Positions 13,053 through 24,417 are shown, numbered from the stretch's first letter. The stretch is 64,000 nt of DNA from Scolanthus callimorphus (GCA_033964015.1 CM066913.1:12208953-12272952); one strand, 5' to 3'. Numbers and translations: made by a program. The notes: a model not told the origin generated them from the letters alone.

Positions 13053-14037
13053 CTGCCAGAACGTAGAAATAGTATGTGGTTTGCTCTCTGACCTGATGTA
13101 TGATTAGTGTGTGTGTGTAGAAAGCTCCCAGAGCGACGGGAGCGCTCTAATTGAAAATGGCTTCTAACATTTGCATATTTGGACTCCAGGTGCTTTCCTA
13201 ATGATTGTGGGTTTTCCCAGTAGAGCTATCCACTCAGATCGCACTCGTTTAAATGCGACATTGAGGCCTTGGTAATGACATGTTGTTTTTCGCCACATCA
13301 GAGGGCTGATCTAGTGTAAACACTACTATGCCTGGATGACCAAGTGGCATCTAATCCGAGGAACATTCTCGCTCAGCTTTCGATAATACCAGCTCAAGTA
13401 TCACTAGGAAAAACCATAGACCTCACAATAACAAAATACTCGTAACAGCCTAGGCATGTGCGCGATTTGGACGTTAATTTTTGTTGAAATGCCTGTAGAC
13501 TAAAAAAATACCCTTATCAAAATGCTGCTTAACAAACAAAGGAATACAAGTGTTCCAAAAAGTATTTTGGAATTTATTATTTTGAAAACGTGGCTCCACA
13601 AAGATCGCAGATTGGTATTACTGGCATGCGATCAATGTAATCGAGAAAGTTATGCACACGCACAAATTCAGCCTGCCGATCATGCTACAACTGAAAAAGA
13701 GACATTTATTATTTTGTTCATCGTCGGTAACCCAGAGTAGCGAACAAATCGGTGTATGGGATAAATATATGCACGAATGGTAACACAAAATGTCGCGAGA
13801 GTGTGACATTACTTATTCATACGATCCACAATATCTGATATCTTAACTTTATCCCAGCCCTTCAAAAACCTCAAAACATGCTCTTGTTGGCAAGATCTGA
13901 TCTTGTATTGTTCATAAAACGGAATAATTCTTGTGGAGTGAATTAAAGTTGTAGTAATGTAATGGGGGCTTACCACTTTTCTTTTCATTCGTTGGTCTGT
14001 TTATATCTCCATTGTATTCATACTGTAAAAATGTTTA
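13053..14037. other. No gene recognised
   Basis: AT-rich spacer between the KLF gene and the foldback element; only short ORFs without motifs. Confidence 0.5.
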
Positions 14038-14225
14038 TCCCCGAATGGGAAGTAATATATCGGCGAATTTCGCCGTTATTTACAACTATAGTACTGAACT
14101 TATTGGTTTCAATATTGTTACAGTTGTAGAAATTTTTTAAAAAAAAATATATACTTATATACTGACCTACCATTCCAGCCGTTAGATAACGGCTACACAA
14201 TTACAACAGTATTATAGTTACCAAA

Positions 14226-15223
14226 AACCCGCCGTTAATTAACGGCGAGATGTGGTGACATTAGTATATAGTTGAAGGAAAAGTCCGCCGTTAATTAACG
14301 GCGAGATGACGTGTCACATTATATAATAGAAAGAAAAGTCCGCCGTTAATTAACGGCGAGATGTTGTTATAAACAATATAATGGAAGAAAAAATCCGCCG
14401 TTAATGAACGGCGAGATGTTTTGACAATACTATAATGTATAAGGAAAAGTCCGCCGTTAATTAACGGCGAGATGACGTTACACAATATATAGTGAAAGGA
14501 ACAGTCCGCCGTTAATTAACGGCGAGATGACGTGACACACTATATAATAAAGGAAAAGTCCGCCGTTAATTAACGGCGAGATGACGTTACATATTATATA
14601 GTGAAAGGAAAGTTCGCCGTTAATTAACGGCGAGATGACGTGACACATTATATAATGAAAGGAAAAGTCCGCCGTTAATTAACGGCGAGATGACGTTACA
14701 TATTATATAGTGAAAGGAAAAGTTCGCCGTTAATTAACGGCGAGATGACGTGACACATTATACAATAAAAGGAAAAGTCCGCCGTTAATTAACGGCGAGA
14801 TGTTTTGACACACTATATACTTAAAGGAGAAAGTTCGCCGTTAATTAACGGCGAGATGTTGGGATACATTATGAAGTCAAAGGAAAAGTTCGCCGTTAAT
14901 TAACGGCTAGATGACGTGACACACTATATAATTAAAGGAAAAGTCCGCCGTTAATTAACGGCGAGATGACGTTACATACTATATAATTAAAGGAAAAGTT
15001 CGCCGTTAATTAACGGCGAGATGACGTTACATATTATATAACAAAAGGAAAAGTCCGCCGTTAATTAACGGCGAGAGGTTGTGACAACTATATAATTAAA
15101 GGAGATAGTCCGCCGTTAATTAACGGCGAGGTGTTGTGACAAACTATATAATGTAAGGAGATAGTCCACCGTTAATTAACGGCGAAATGATGTGACAATA
15201 ATATAGGAGGAAAAGTCCGCCGT
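14226..15223 (+). repeat. Left arm satellite of the foldback element, about 18 units of 50-60 bp
   Basis: Every unit carries the 18-bp palindrome CGCCGTTAATTAACGGCG followed by AGATG, then an AT-rich spacer with a TATATA core and GGAAAAGTC. One unit has TTAATGAACGG and the last is broken by a Harbinger-like MITE at 15227. Units in this arm are more diverged than in the right arm. Confidence 0.92.
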
Positions 15224-15226
15224 TTA

Positions 15227-15521
15227 GGGAAGTGGTCAAAACATCTGTACTAGAATGGGACCCGATGGGGTGGTGTATACCGCAGCCAACCTTCTTTTAG
15301 GAAAAAATAGCCATTTTTAATACATGAATACAAAAGATTAGCCCAGCACCGTCTTCTTCATAGCAAGAGCAACGCATCCATGCAATAAAATCCAACACCC
15401 CTTACTTGAGCATGGAGAAAATGGGCATTGAAAAAACGGGTGGGTAGGTACAGCCCGGGACCTACCACCTCCCGCGATAAAATTGGGTCCAGGTCGAGTA
15501 CAGATGTTTTGACCGCTTCCC
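15227..15521. mobile_element. Harbinger-like MITE, copy 1 (TTA target duplication)
   Basis: Ends are GGGAAGTGGTCAAAACATCT and its near reverse complement AGATGTTTTGACCGCTTCCC, flanked by TTA at 15224-15226 and 15522-15524. A 3-bp TWA duplication is typical of the PIF/Harbinger superfamily. It sits inside the last satellite unit of the left arm, so it inserted after the array formed. About 295 bp, no ORF. Confidence 0.85.
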
Positions 15522-16242
15522 TTATTAATGGATTTGGATTTTGTCTATACTTTTATAATCGGATTTTCTGCGCAAATGTTTCTGATTGGCTAAATCGTTC
15601 GCAATCACTCCGCTTAGGCCTGAAGCTAAGGTGCATGCCTCTTCTTTTGATTTTGTTTGAATAACAATAAAGCGTCCGTTTTTGTCGTGAAATGTTCGTT
15701 CAATGGTTACCTCAAAGAACTTTGGATTAAAGTTTGAGGTATACATTGAAGAAAAACCGCGACACCTTTACTTGTGCCGTCTTGTTTCGAGTATGACTGA
15801 AAAACGCCTGCCCCTCCACCTTACCCCCCTCGAACCCAGAGCTCTCCGGCTCGTCGCGAGGGCCTTCGCTGATTGGCTGAAATGGCGCTCACGCGCACAC
15901 AAAACTAGCTTAATCTCGCTTTATAAAAATGTATCTCTCAAAATAACACTGTCATTCGTTTCCTATTCGAGTTTTCAACCTATGCCTTCGACTTGAACGC
16001 TCTAAAAGTAATTGTGAGTCATGAAACCCCCATTTTCCTTTACGCATGCGTCGGTGGATGCCTCCAGAGGTTCCCCCGCGACTAGGTGATGATCCAGGAA
16101 TCTCATAAAGGTCATAAAGGGGAAAACCAGATATTGGAACATGGGAAGAAAATTTGCAAATTGGCCTGCATCAAATACAAGAGGGTAGTCGCCCCTTGCC
16201 CCCCTCCCCGTCCTAAATCCCCCTGTTGTAATAGGAGTTGTT

Positions 16243-17082
16243 TTACGTACAAGCCGGATAAGGAAAGTGCTTGCCTTCACAAACAATGAAGCCCTGCTTT
16301 TTTGCGATTTGAGTAATTTCTAAGTCAAAAAAACTGTCACAAATGCAGACAAACTCCAAGCGCTTACATTGCAAAAATAGCTCTTCAATGTTCGGTTGCA
16401 TGAGTCCACAATTCCGCAACTTCAACTTTCGTAGTGATGGAAAAGCGAGTGGTAGGCCCTGTGTTGTTGCAACACTGAGTATAGCCCCGCTTGTGTCCAG
16501 ATATTCAAGAAATGGCCACTGTACTTCAAAGCAGCGTCTGAAAAATACATCAGTCCACTCCTTGCAACATGTCAGAGCTCTTATACCTCTGTATCGTCGC
16601 AAAATAAGCGCAAAGTTGTCATCCGTGTTCGTCATTAACAAGTTTATTACTTTAAGATTCCGGCAACGCTTTAAAATCTTGGCAATCATGTTCTGATCAA
16701 TAGACGTTAACTCCAGGTCTAAATGCGTCAGGTTCCTGAGCTTTCCCACTTTGCTGAGCTTTGCCATGTAGGAACCCGTCAAAGTATAACAGTTAAATAC
16801 CGAGATTCGCCAGATATGTGTAGTTTTCTTTATCAAATTCTGGAATTCTTTTTCTGTCATATACCAACAGTTGTCTAATGCAACATCATTCACAATACTG
16901 GGTATGCTTAAAACTATATGCCACGTCCTACATACCCTTAAGTTAAGACGATCAGTCAGAGGAATATATGAAAAAATCACCAGAAGAACAGGGAGACACG
17001 TGTGCAGCTCGATCATCCTGCTGCAGACACTGATTTTGTTTGTTAATTTTATCATCACCAGGTACTGAGCGCGGAGATCCAA
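16243..17082 (-). CDS. F-box / leucine-rich-repeat-like protein inside the foldback element
   Basis: A 279-codon open frame without introns. Near the N-terminus LPVLLVIFSYIPLTDRLNLR followed by VCRTW matches the F-box pattern (LPxELLxxIFSYLPLxDRLNxxxVCRxW), the Skp1-binding part of SCF ubiquitin ligases. The remainder has LRR-like segments: LRNLTHLDLELTSID, CRNLKVINLLMTN, FPSLRKLKLRNCGLMQPNIE and CKRLEFVCICDS. Met23 (codon at 17014-17016), just before the F-box, is an equally good start. At 279 residues it is short for an FBXL protein. It lies in the loop between inverted satellite arms, so it is probably a captured host gene copy; whether it is expressed cannot be judged. Confidence 0.7.
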   Translation of the reverse strand: MDLRAQYLVMIKLTNKISVCSRMIELHTCLPVLLVIFSYIPLTDRLNLRVCRTWHIVLSIPSIVNDVALDNCWYMTEKEFQNLIKKTTHIWRISVFNCYTLTGSYMAKLSKVGKLRNLTHLDLELTSIDQNMIAKILKRCRNLKVINLLMTNTDDNFALILRRYRGIRALTCCKEWTDVFFRRCFEVQWPFLEYLDTSGAILSVATTQGLPLAFPSLRKLKLRNCGLMQPNIEELFLQCKRLEFVCICDSFFDLEITQIAKKQGFIVCEGKHFPYPACT

Positions 17083-17284
17083 TCGTCGTGGATGGCCGAT
17101 CCGTTAGGGCCGACCATTTAACTTTTTTTTATCTTCCCTCAAAAGTCAAATGGTCGCCTCCTCATCACGAACAACGCGTTGCGGTAATATCGAGTAAACG
17201 AAATAGCTTCGACTACATTATGTGCTTGTTGCTAGTTTTCGAATGACGAATACAAACAGTGCCTGTTTGCTGTGCGATAGTTTG

Positions 17285-18945
17285 TCACAACATCTCGCCG
17301 TTAATTAACGGCGGACATTTCCTTTCACTATATAGTGTGCCACAACACCTCGCCGTTAATTAACGGCGGACTATCTCCTTTCACTATATAGTGTGTCACA
17401 ACATCTCGCCGTTAATTAACGGCGGACTATCTCCTTTCACTATATAGTGTGTCACAACATCTCGCCGTTAATTAACGGCGGACTATCTCCTTTCACTATA
17501 TAATGTGCCACAACATCTCGCCGTTAATTAACGGCAGACTATCTCCTTTCACTATTTAATGTGCCACAACATCTCGCCGTTAATTAACGGCGGACTATCT
17601 CCTTTCACTATATAATGTGTCACAACACCTCGCCGTTAATTAACGGCGGACTATCTCCTTTCACTATATAGTGTGTCACAACATCTCGCCGTTAATTAAC
17701 GGCGGACATTTCCTTTCACTATATAGTGTGCCACAACACCTCGCCGTTAATTAACGGCGGACATTTCCTTTTATTATATAGTGTGTCACAACATCTCGCC
17801 GTTAATTAACGGCGGACTATCTCCTTTCACTATATAGTGTGTCACAACACCTCGCCGTTAATTAACGGCGAACTATCTCCTTTCACTATATAATGTGTCA
17901 CAACACCCCGCCGTTAATTAACGGCGGACTATCTCCTTTCACTATATAGTGTGTCACAACATCTCGCCGTTAATTAACGGCGGACATTTCCTTTCACTAT
18001 ATAGTGTGTCACAACATCTCGCCGTTTATTAACGGCGGACTATCTCCTTTCACTATATAATGTGTCACAACACCTCGCCGTTAATTAACTGCGGACATCT
18101 CCTTTCACTATATAGTGTGTCACAACATCTCGCCGTTAATTAACGGCGGACATTTCCTTTCACTATATAGTGTGCCACAACACCTCGCCGTTAATTAACG
18201 GCGGACATTTCCTTTTATTATATAGTGTGTCACAACATCTCGCCGTTAATTAACGGCGGACTATCTCCTTTCACTATATAGTGTGTCACAACACCTCGCC
18301 GTTAATTAACGGCGAACTATCTCCTTTCACTATATAATGTGTCACAACACCCCGCCGTTAATTAACGGCGGACTATCTCCTTTCACTATATAGTGTGTCA
18401 CAACATCTCGCCGTTAATTAACGGCGGACATTTCCTTTCACTATATAGTGTGTCACAACATCTCGCCGTTTATTAACGGCGGACTATCTCCTTTCACTAT
18501 ATAATGTGTCACAACACCTCGCCGTTAATTAACGGCGGACATCTCCTTTCACTATATAGTGTGTCACAACATCTCGCCGTTAATTAACGGCGGACATTTC
18601 CTTTCACTATATGGATCCCACTATATAGTGTGCCACAACACCTCGCCGTTAATTAACGGCGGACATTTCCTTTTATTATATAGTGTGTCACAACATCTCG
18701 CCGTTAATTAACGGCGAACTTTTCCTTTCACTATATAGTTTGTCACAACATCTCGCCGTTAATTAACGGCGGACATTTCCTCCCACTATATAGTGTGTCA
18801 CAACATCTCGCCGTTAATTAACGGCGAACTTTTCCTTTCACTATACAGTTTGTCACAACATCTCGCCGTTAATTAACGGCGGACTTCTGTCTTACGTATA
18901 TATAGTTGTCACAACATCTCGCCGTTAATTAACGGCGGGCTTGTT
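17285..18945 (-). repeat. Right arm satellite of the foldback element, about 30 units of ~56 bp
   Basis: Inverted relative to the left arm. A unit contains CGCCGTTAATTAACGGCGGA, then CTATCTCCTTTC or CATTTCCTTTC, then a second palindrome CACTATATAGTG and TGTCACAACA. A block of eight variant units recurs at a 444-bp interval (marker ACATTTCCTTTTATTATATA at 17761 and 18205) and again 458 bp later, so there is higher-order structure. Confidence 0.92.
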
Positions 18946-19596
18946 GTCAGTAATATAAGGTATTATAAAAATTTTGCATTTATTTTACTGTTGTACTTTA
19001 ATGCAAGTATTACTACAAACAGCTATAGTTGTAAACAACGGCGGACTTCGCCGTTGTAAAATGTCCGTCCCCGAATACTGAGACTTCACGATAACAGATG
19101 AAACGGTTGCGCTGGCAAGGAAAAGATATCATCTAATTTCATACTATAAACATGCAAAATATACTAGAAACCTTTTTTCAATCAGTTAGAGAATGCTGTC
19201 AATTTGAGACATAAAAGCATGCATGGAGACGCGCTCTTCTTTTGAATCACTCTAAAATGTACCAGTACCTACAAAATACATTACTAATCTTGGTGAAAAA
19301 TTTAAAAGAATGAAAGAATGCAGAGAAAAAATGGATCAATGGCCACGTTAATTACTGACATGGAGTAATAACCAGTTATTTTTAAAGCCAGCAGAATATT
19401 GAACACGGATGTACGCTCAGTCTTCAGTTCTCGCTCATCTCACGTGGCATTGCATTTGTTTATGGGCTTCCTGTGGTAAGGTTACGAAAGAGCCTGGCGG
19501 CTTGGTGGCAGACAAACCTGAAGTATCTATGATATCCATATATGGTAATTCTTTCGTCTGTTACTTTCAGATTTCAAAATGGCGGTCAAAATATTC

Positions 19597-20345
19597 ACCG
19601 GGGGGGGGGGGGGGGTACTCCCTCGTATATGGTATACGGCTATGCGCCGCCCTTAGGGTATGGTTTTTGGGCTCCTGAGGTCTACGGTAGGGTATCGTTT
19701 TTCGCTTGTTTGTTCGCTGATAGGGTATGTATTTCAGTATGGATACCTAAGGGAAGTGGTCAAAACATCTGTACTCGAATGGAACCCGATGGGGTGGTGT
19801 ATGCCGCAACCAACCTTCTTTTAGGAAAAAATGGCCATTTTTAAATGCAAATATCTCGTAAAATAATAAATTATTACAAACGATAGGCTCAGCACCGTCT
19901 TCTTTATAGTGAGAGCAACGCATCCATGCAATAAAATCCAACACCCCTTACTTGAGCATGGAGAAAATGGGCATTGAAAAAACGGGTGGGTAGGTACAAC
20001 CCGGGACCTACCACCTCCTGCGATAAAATCGGGTCCGGTTCGAGTACAAATGTTTTGACCGCTTCCCTAAGTGCAAGCAAAATTCGTTCAAAGTTGTGCC
20101 GAAATTAGTGTAAAGGTGGTTTATTTTGAAACGTTTTCATTGATTATCGAAATGGCCGCTTTGATTGCGACCAATTCGACCACCCTGGTGACAACTTCAG
20201 GTCTGCGGTAGGGTATACAATTTTGACCGTAGGTGTAGGTTAGGGTATAAAAAACGAGGATTTTTGGTATCTGATAGGGTCAGGTTTTGGAGACCTTGGC
20301 GGAGCACCCCTACCCAAAATCAGTGGACTACCCCTCCCCCCGGGT
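19597..20345. mobile_element. G-run-ended inverted-repeat element, split by a nested MITE
   Basis: Begins with a run of about 17 G followed by TACTCC and ends GACTACCCCTCCCCCCGGG. The interior repeats AGGGTAT motifs (GTATGGTATACGG, TAGGGTATAC, TTAGGGTATAA). The 19751-20067 MITE is inserted in it. Borders are approximate. Confidence 0.5.
19751..20067. mobile_element. Harbinger-like MITE, copy 2 (TAA target duplication)
   Basis: Same GGGAAGTGGTCAAAACATCT ends as the copy at 15227, flanked by TAA at 19748-19750 and 20068-20070. About 317 bp. The two copies align over most of their length, including the AACCTTCTTTTAGGAAAAAA stretch. Confidence 0.88.
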
Positions 20346-20536
20346 ATAATACCCGGTCTGCCTCGCATTTTCGAAGGCACCCTTGCAAAACAAATATCAA
20401 GCAGTTCACAATCTTGTATCAAGGCCCAAAAATCTGGAACTCTCTCCCATTTTTCATAACGTCTTCTAATAATCTTCCCTCTTTCAAATCCAAACTCTCC
20501 TGTTTTCTAGCCGCAAACACCGATCTGACCAATTAG
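20345..20536 (+). pseudogene. LINE fragment, C-terminal end of a non-LTR retrotransposon ORF
   Basis: The frame reads YNTRSASHFRRHP, then FTILYQGPKIWNSLPFFITS and FKSKLSCFLAAN. The pattern NTRSxS ... GxKIWNSLP ... FKxKLKxxL is the conserved tail of CR1/L2-type LINE ORF2 proteins. Nothing upstream of it remains. Confidence 0.75.
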
Positions 20537-20540
20537 ACCG

Positions 20541-21178
20541 TACCTATATATCTATATACCGTGACGATTGCTATTTTTAGAAGAAAAAAAATGGGTATAC
20601 GTAGATGGGGGACCCTACTCGGATAAGCCTTGTGGTTTCTTTAGGGTCTCCTACCACGTTTTTATTCCCATGTCTATTTAATGTATAGATAAAACCACAA
20701 GAGCAATTTTGAAATCTTAACCCTTAGATTCACCCTGATGAAGGCTGTCTTGTACAGTTGAAATATTGGTGGAGTCAAGATTTCAAAATTTCTCTTGTGG
20801 TGTTATTATTATTAATCGAGAAATAGTCTGTTGACGTTTAGGATACTTGTGAGTATTTTTTTTTAATGTATAGTTATATATATATATAAACTTAAATATT
20901 ACATTTTAGCCAATCAGAATTGGCACGTGACGCCCAGATCCTCATCCATCTATCCATCCTCAGACTATATTATATATACCCGCTCGGTTTATATATATGT
21001 ACTTCTCGCGGTCTATACTATATATCTCTCAGACTATACCGTATACCTATCGATCTATACCATTCCAATCAATCCATGGGATTTGCCTTTGTTATTTTCC
21101 CTGGTCATAATAACTCTTCCTGGACATTCTATTCGTCAATATTTATGAACCTTCTCTAATTTAAATATCCAGTAGGCA
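20541..21178. other. No gene recognised
   Basis: AT-rich DNA with a (TA)n stretch at about 20876-20890. The Tyr-rich short ORFs here come from TATA-rich sequence. Confidence 0.4.
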
Positions 21179-21324
21179 GTATTCTTGGTGTGCATGTGAT
21201 GTCACTGGCGGCCATGTTGGATGTACAAAACAAAAGAAAGTTCATTTGCTTCCATTGTTCTTTCATCCAACATGCATGGCCGCCGCGCTTTTATTCCCAG
21301 GAATGGTTGGCACACCAAGAATAC
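21179..21324. mobile_element. MITE with AGTATTCTTGGTGTGC ends
   Basis: The left end GTATTCTTGGTGTGC and right end GCACACCAAGAATAC are exact reverse complements; the interior also pairs (GGCGGCCATGTTGGATG against CATCCAACATGCATGGCCGCC). Confidence 0.82.
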
Positions 21325-22125
21325 GGAATCTTCTGAAAACCTTATTTCAAATTCCTAGGAAAAGTAAACTGCTTGGATTTTTGTGAATTCCGATCGAAGG
21401 TTACAGACATGCGCCTTCGTGGAATTTTTAACTTTTCGTTTTAATGGCGTAATTTTGCGGGAAAAGTTCGTATAATTTCGCGGAAAAATCGTATCTTGGC
21501 AACTGAAAAAGTACCCCGAAAGTGTTCAAATTACAAACAGAAGTAGAAAAAGAGAAGCGGCCGTAAAATGTTTGCTGTGCAATAAAAAATCCTGAAACAA
21601 AACTGCTTCACATGTATTATGTAAAATGAAATAACAACGGCAGATGTATGAGTTTAGTTAGTCATGATTTGGTTTCCCTCTTCATTGCTCACACAATTTA
21701 ATTTAATGTGCTCCTCAGCTGAACTAGCTACGTTTACAAGTTAAATACGCCGTATTTCATGTGTTGTATGTACCCTGCTATATTTGGAAAGCTGTATGGT
21801 ATGGTATTATGGCATGGTCGCAGTGGTCGGAACAACACATTATTGTATAAAACCACAGAGACTATATATATAACGTATAAATTATGAACAAGATTTTTTA
21901 ATTGCCACCGTAAATGCACTGCTTCATTGTTCAATCAGCCAGCTAAGACTTCTATTCAGTAAAAATAACTGACATTGGTTGACAGTTATGGCAGGTGCCT
22001 ACAATTAAAGACAATAATAATCCAAAAACTGCAATGCACCAAATCCCTTAATCATGTGTAATTCACTTAGGAAGGTCGCCGCAAGATTGAAATCAAAGAA
22101 AATATCTTAGAAAGTAGCCCAAGGC
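21325..22125. other. No gene recognised
   Basis: Upstream of the GPCR pseudogene; no coding or repeat structure recognised apart from AT-rich patches. Confidence 0.4.
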
Positions 22126-23159
22126 ATGGAACTACCTGACGCTAATGCTTCACTGTCGAGTGTGTCGCACGCAAGAATGCACTGTGGATTCGTGAATGTG
22201 TTGTACTTTCCAGGCACTACAAGTAGCATTGTAACAGCTATTTCGACATTTGTAATCAACGTGTTTTCTTTTGTCGCTGCAACAGTAGGTAATCTACTGG
22301 TTCTGCTTGCCTACATGAGAACTAAAGACCTTCGTACGACGGCTCCAATACTGTACTTTTAAGCCTTGTGTGCTCGGACCTGCTGGTAGGATCAGTAGTA
22401 GACCCCCTCTATCTGGCGCGTCAGATTCTAGCACTAACAAACCAGGAAACGTGCTCAGTTTGGCTCCCATGCCTCACCACTGCGCTCTTGAGTAACGGGT
22501 TATCCTGTTTAAACGTGATGGTGATTACATGTGAACGTTGCGTCGCTATTTTCTGGCCCTTCACGTACTTGCAGTTGATCAGTATCCCGCTAAAGTTATC
22601 GCTCTTATAGTAACTATATGGTGTCTGTGGACCATATTCACCTTCATGCGATTCTTTGGACTCAGCAACAGAAGCGTGTACTTAATCTGCTCAGCCGTCA
22701 TGGTAACGTCCTACTGCGTCACAGGAGTCGTCTATTTCTTCATATTCAGGGTAACAAGGAGACACCAGAAGAGAATCCGTTCCGAGCAGCAAAGCTCGGA
22801 CAGTACACACGGGCACTGTCACACGGAGCGGGAACCCAAACTTACTAAGACAGTGGCGTACGTATTCGGTGCGCTATTACTGTGTTATGCACCTGAGTGT
22901 AGTTTTATTGGTAGTAAGGACCATTCGAGGCGACAGTCCGGTGTTGTTCTACTCCTACTATCCCTGGGCGGAAACTTTAATTCTTTTTAGTAGTTCCCCA
23001 AACCCGGCAATCTATTGTTGGCGCAACAGACCCATCCGACAAGCTGTAATGCGTGTATTTCACATGCGTCGAAGAGACCACAGGGCCCGTCCGTTCCCAA
23101 GAAGTGCCCGAGAAATACGCGCACACAAGACCTTTCAAAAAATCACCATGATTCCCTGA
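22126..23159 (+). pseudogene. Rhodopsin-family (class A) GPCR with three frameshifts
   Basis: Pieces in successive frames give one receptor: TM1 with GNLLVLLAYMRTKDLRTT, TM2 with SLVCSDLLVGS, TM3 end with CERCVAIFWPF (an ERC variant of E/DRY), TM4-5 with VIALIVTIWCLWT, intracellular loop 3 rich in charged residues, TM6 with VAYVFGALLLCYAP, and TM7 with SSPNPAIYCWRN (NPxxY) before a basic tail. Frame breaks fall near 22343, near 22580 and near 22907. All are small indels without splice-site signatures, so it is a pseudogene or an assembly with indel errors. Ligand class cannot be assigned; small cnidarian amine/adenosine/melatonin-like receptors have this layout. Confidence 0.8.
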
Positions 23160-23339
23160 TTAGTCTGGCACTTGCACCTGACTAGAAAGATTCTATCCTT
23201 TTTAACATATATGACCTTTTTAACATATATGATGAATACGTTATAAGAGAAGGGTTGTTAAGAGTTTAAGCAAAGAACTTCGAAATAATATTGATTATGA
23301 CTCTTCCAGTTAATAGTATTTTTAATTCAAATTTAACAA

Positions 23340-23725
23340 GCAGTTATTAATTCATGATTAAAAACATGATTAAAAATAAGGTTTCTGAGTGCAACTATTT
23401 CGCTACCTCATCAAAATCCTAAAATTGAAATGGGTCCAAAAGTCTGGAGCACTGTCAGCATGAAAACAAAAATTGTAAGTTATTAAATAATTTCAAGAAA
23501 CTTATCAAAGATCAATTATTTTCAAGCAAAAGCAGCATTTGATTTAAATATTTGATTCGTTAATGATATTTTAAGCATTTCGTCAGCGTTATTACATTTG
23601 TAAGAGTTATTTTGATATAAAATCTATATACCGCAAGGTGGCCTGCACCTACAAGTATTTCACTTTTAGTAGGCTCCTCATCTTCACAATTTATGCTTAT
23701 CATGTAAATGATTAATATAATAAAG

Positions 23726-23757
<32 letters not shown>
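23340..23757 (+). mobile_element. LINE 3' fragment with (TGAT)n tail
   Basis: At 23370-23530 the plus strand reads KVSECNYFATSS and GPKVWSTVS then KLIKDQ, the decayed LINE tail pattern, followed by a UTR, ATAATAAAG and seven TGAT-type repeats at 23727-23757. Microsatellite 3' tails are typical of CR1/L2-type LINEs. Confidence 0.6.
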
Positions 23758-23758
<1 letters not shown>

Positions 23759-23949
23759 ATTGGCCGGCCGTAACGCAAGCTTGGTTTTCACACTTTTGTA
23801 TTACCCATTCCTCTTGTCATTTCTTTAACGAAATTTGAGAGTACGAAATTTCCAGTGCAAATTGACTTCTAATAAACTACAAGTGATCTTGTAAGCTGGC
23901 GTTTCATCCAGCTGATGCCGTGCTCTCAAATTAGCAAATAAGTACGAAT

Positions 23950-24409
23950 CCCGGGGGGGGGGGACTCCAATATTTTTTTGTCGGGGATGATCGTCGGAAA
24001 TTTTCAGTTTCACCCCTAAAAGATACCAAACATGGCGGGCCATGGCGTGGCTCAAAAAATTTATTACCCTAAAAGATACCCTAAAACATGAGTTCTTATG
24101 TACCAAGTAGGCGCGAAGGACACAGGTAAAAGTAAAAGGTGAAAGATACCCATCAAGAAATTTCCGTGTTTGTTTCTAATTTATCGTCTTCTCGAATCGA
24201 ATAATCTCTCTTTCTTACACGGATTTTAGAAGCACTATCATAAGAAAAAAAATTTGGACACAGTTTCGGCCCTAAAAGATACCAATCTCCCTAAAATTTA
24301 TTGAAGATCACGATCACCCCTAAAAGAGACCAAACCATCGTGATTTTAACCCCTACAAGATACGACGATCGTCCCCGGCCAAAAAATATGGGAGTCCCCC
24401 CCCCCAGGG
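23950..24409. mobile_element. hAT-type non-autonomous element with 8-bp target duplication
   Basis: GTACGAAT occurs at 23942-23949 and 24410-24417. The ends are inverted repeats: a C/G-run followed by GGGACTCC, then ATATTTTTT and CGGGGA(T/C)GATCGTCG. Interior motif CCCTAAAAGATACCAAAC recurs. Eight-base duplications are the rule for hAT elements. Confidence 0.8.
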
Positions 24410-24417
24410 GTACGAAT

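Larger units (their letters stand above)
14047..19067. mobile_element. Foldback-type DNA transposon (MULE/FB-like) with 9-bp target duplication
   Basis: The same 9 bases, TCCCCGAAT, lie in direct orientation at 14038-14046 and 19068-19076. The sequences just inside them align as inverted repeats without gaps: the first 31 bases match at about 22 positions, followed by a common TTTACAACTATAG. Each arm then becomes a long array of a palindromic satellite, in inverted orientation in the two arms. The loop holds a nested MITE and an F-box/LRR-like ORF on the minus strand. Nine-base duplications and inverted repeats built from tandem arrays are the known hallmarks of Drosophila foldback (FB) elements and related Mutator-like groups. 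No transposase is visible, so it would be non-autonomous. Confidence 0.82.

Noticed and set aside
14226..18945. CRISPR-like appearance: palindromic repeats with spacers
   Set aside because: The spacers are themselves conserved from unit to unit, the setting is a eukaryotic genome, and the arrays are inverted arms of a transposon with a target duplication.
20920..21159. Tyr-rich ORF YIYPLGLYICTSRGLYY
   Set aside because: Comes from TATA-rich low-complexity DNA, with no splice context or family match.
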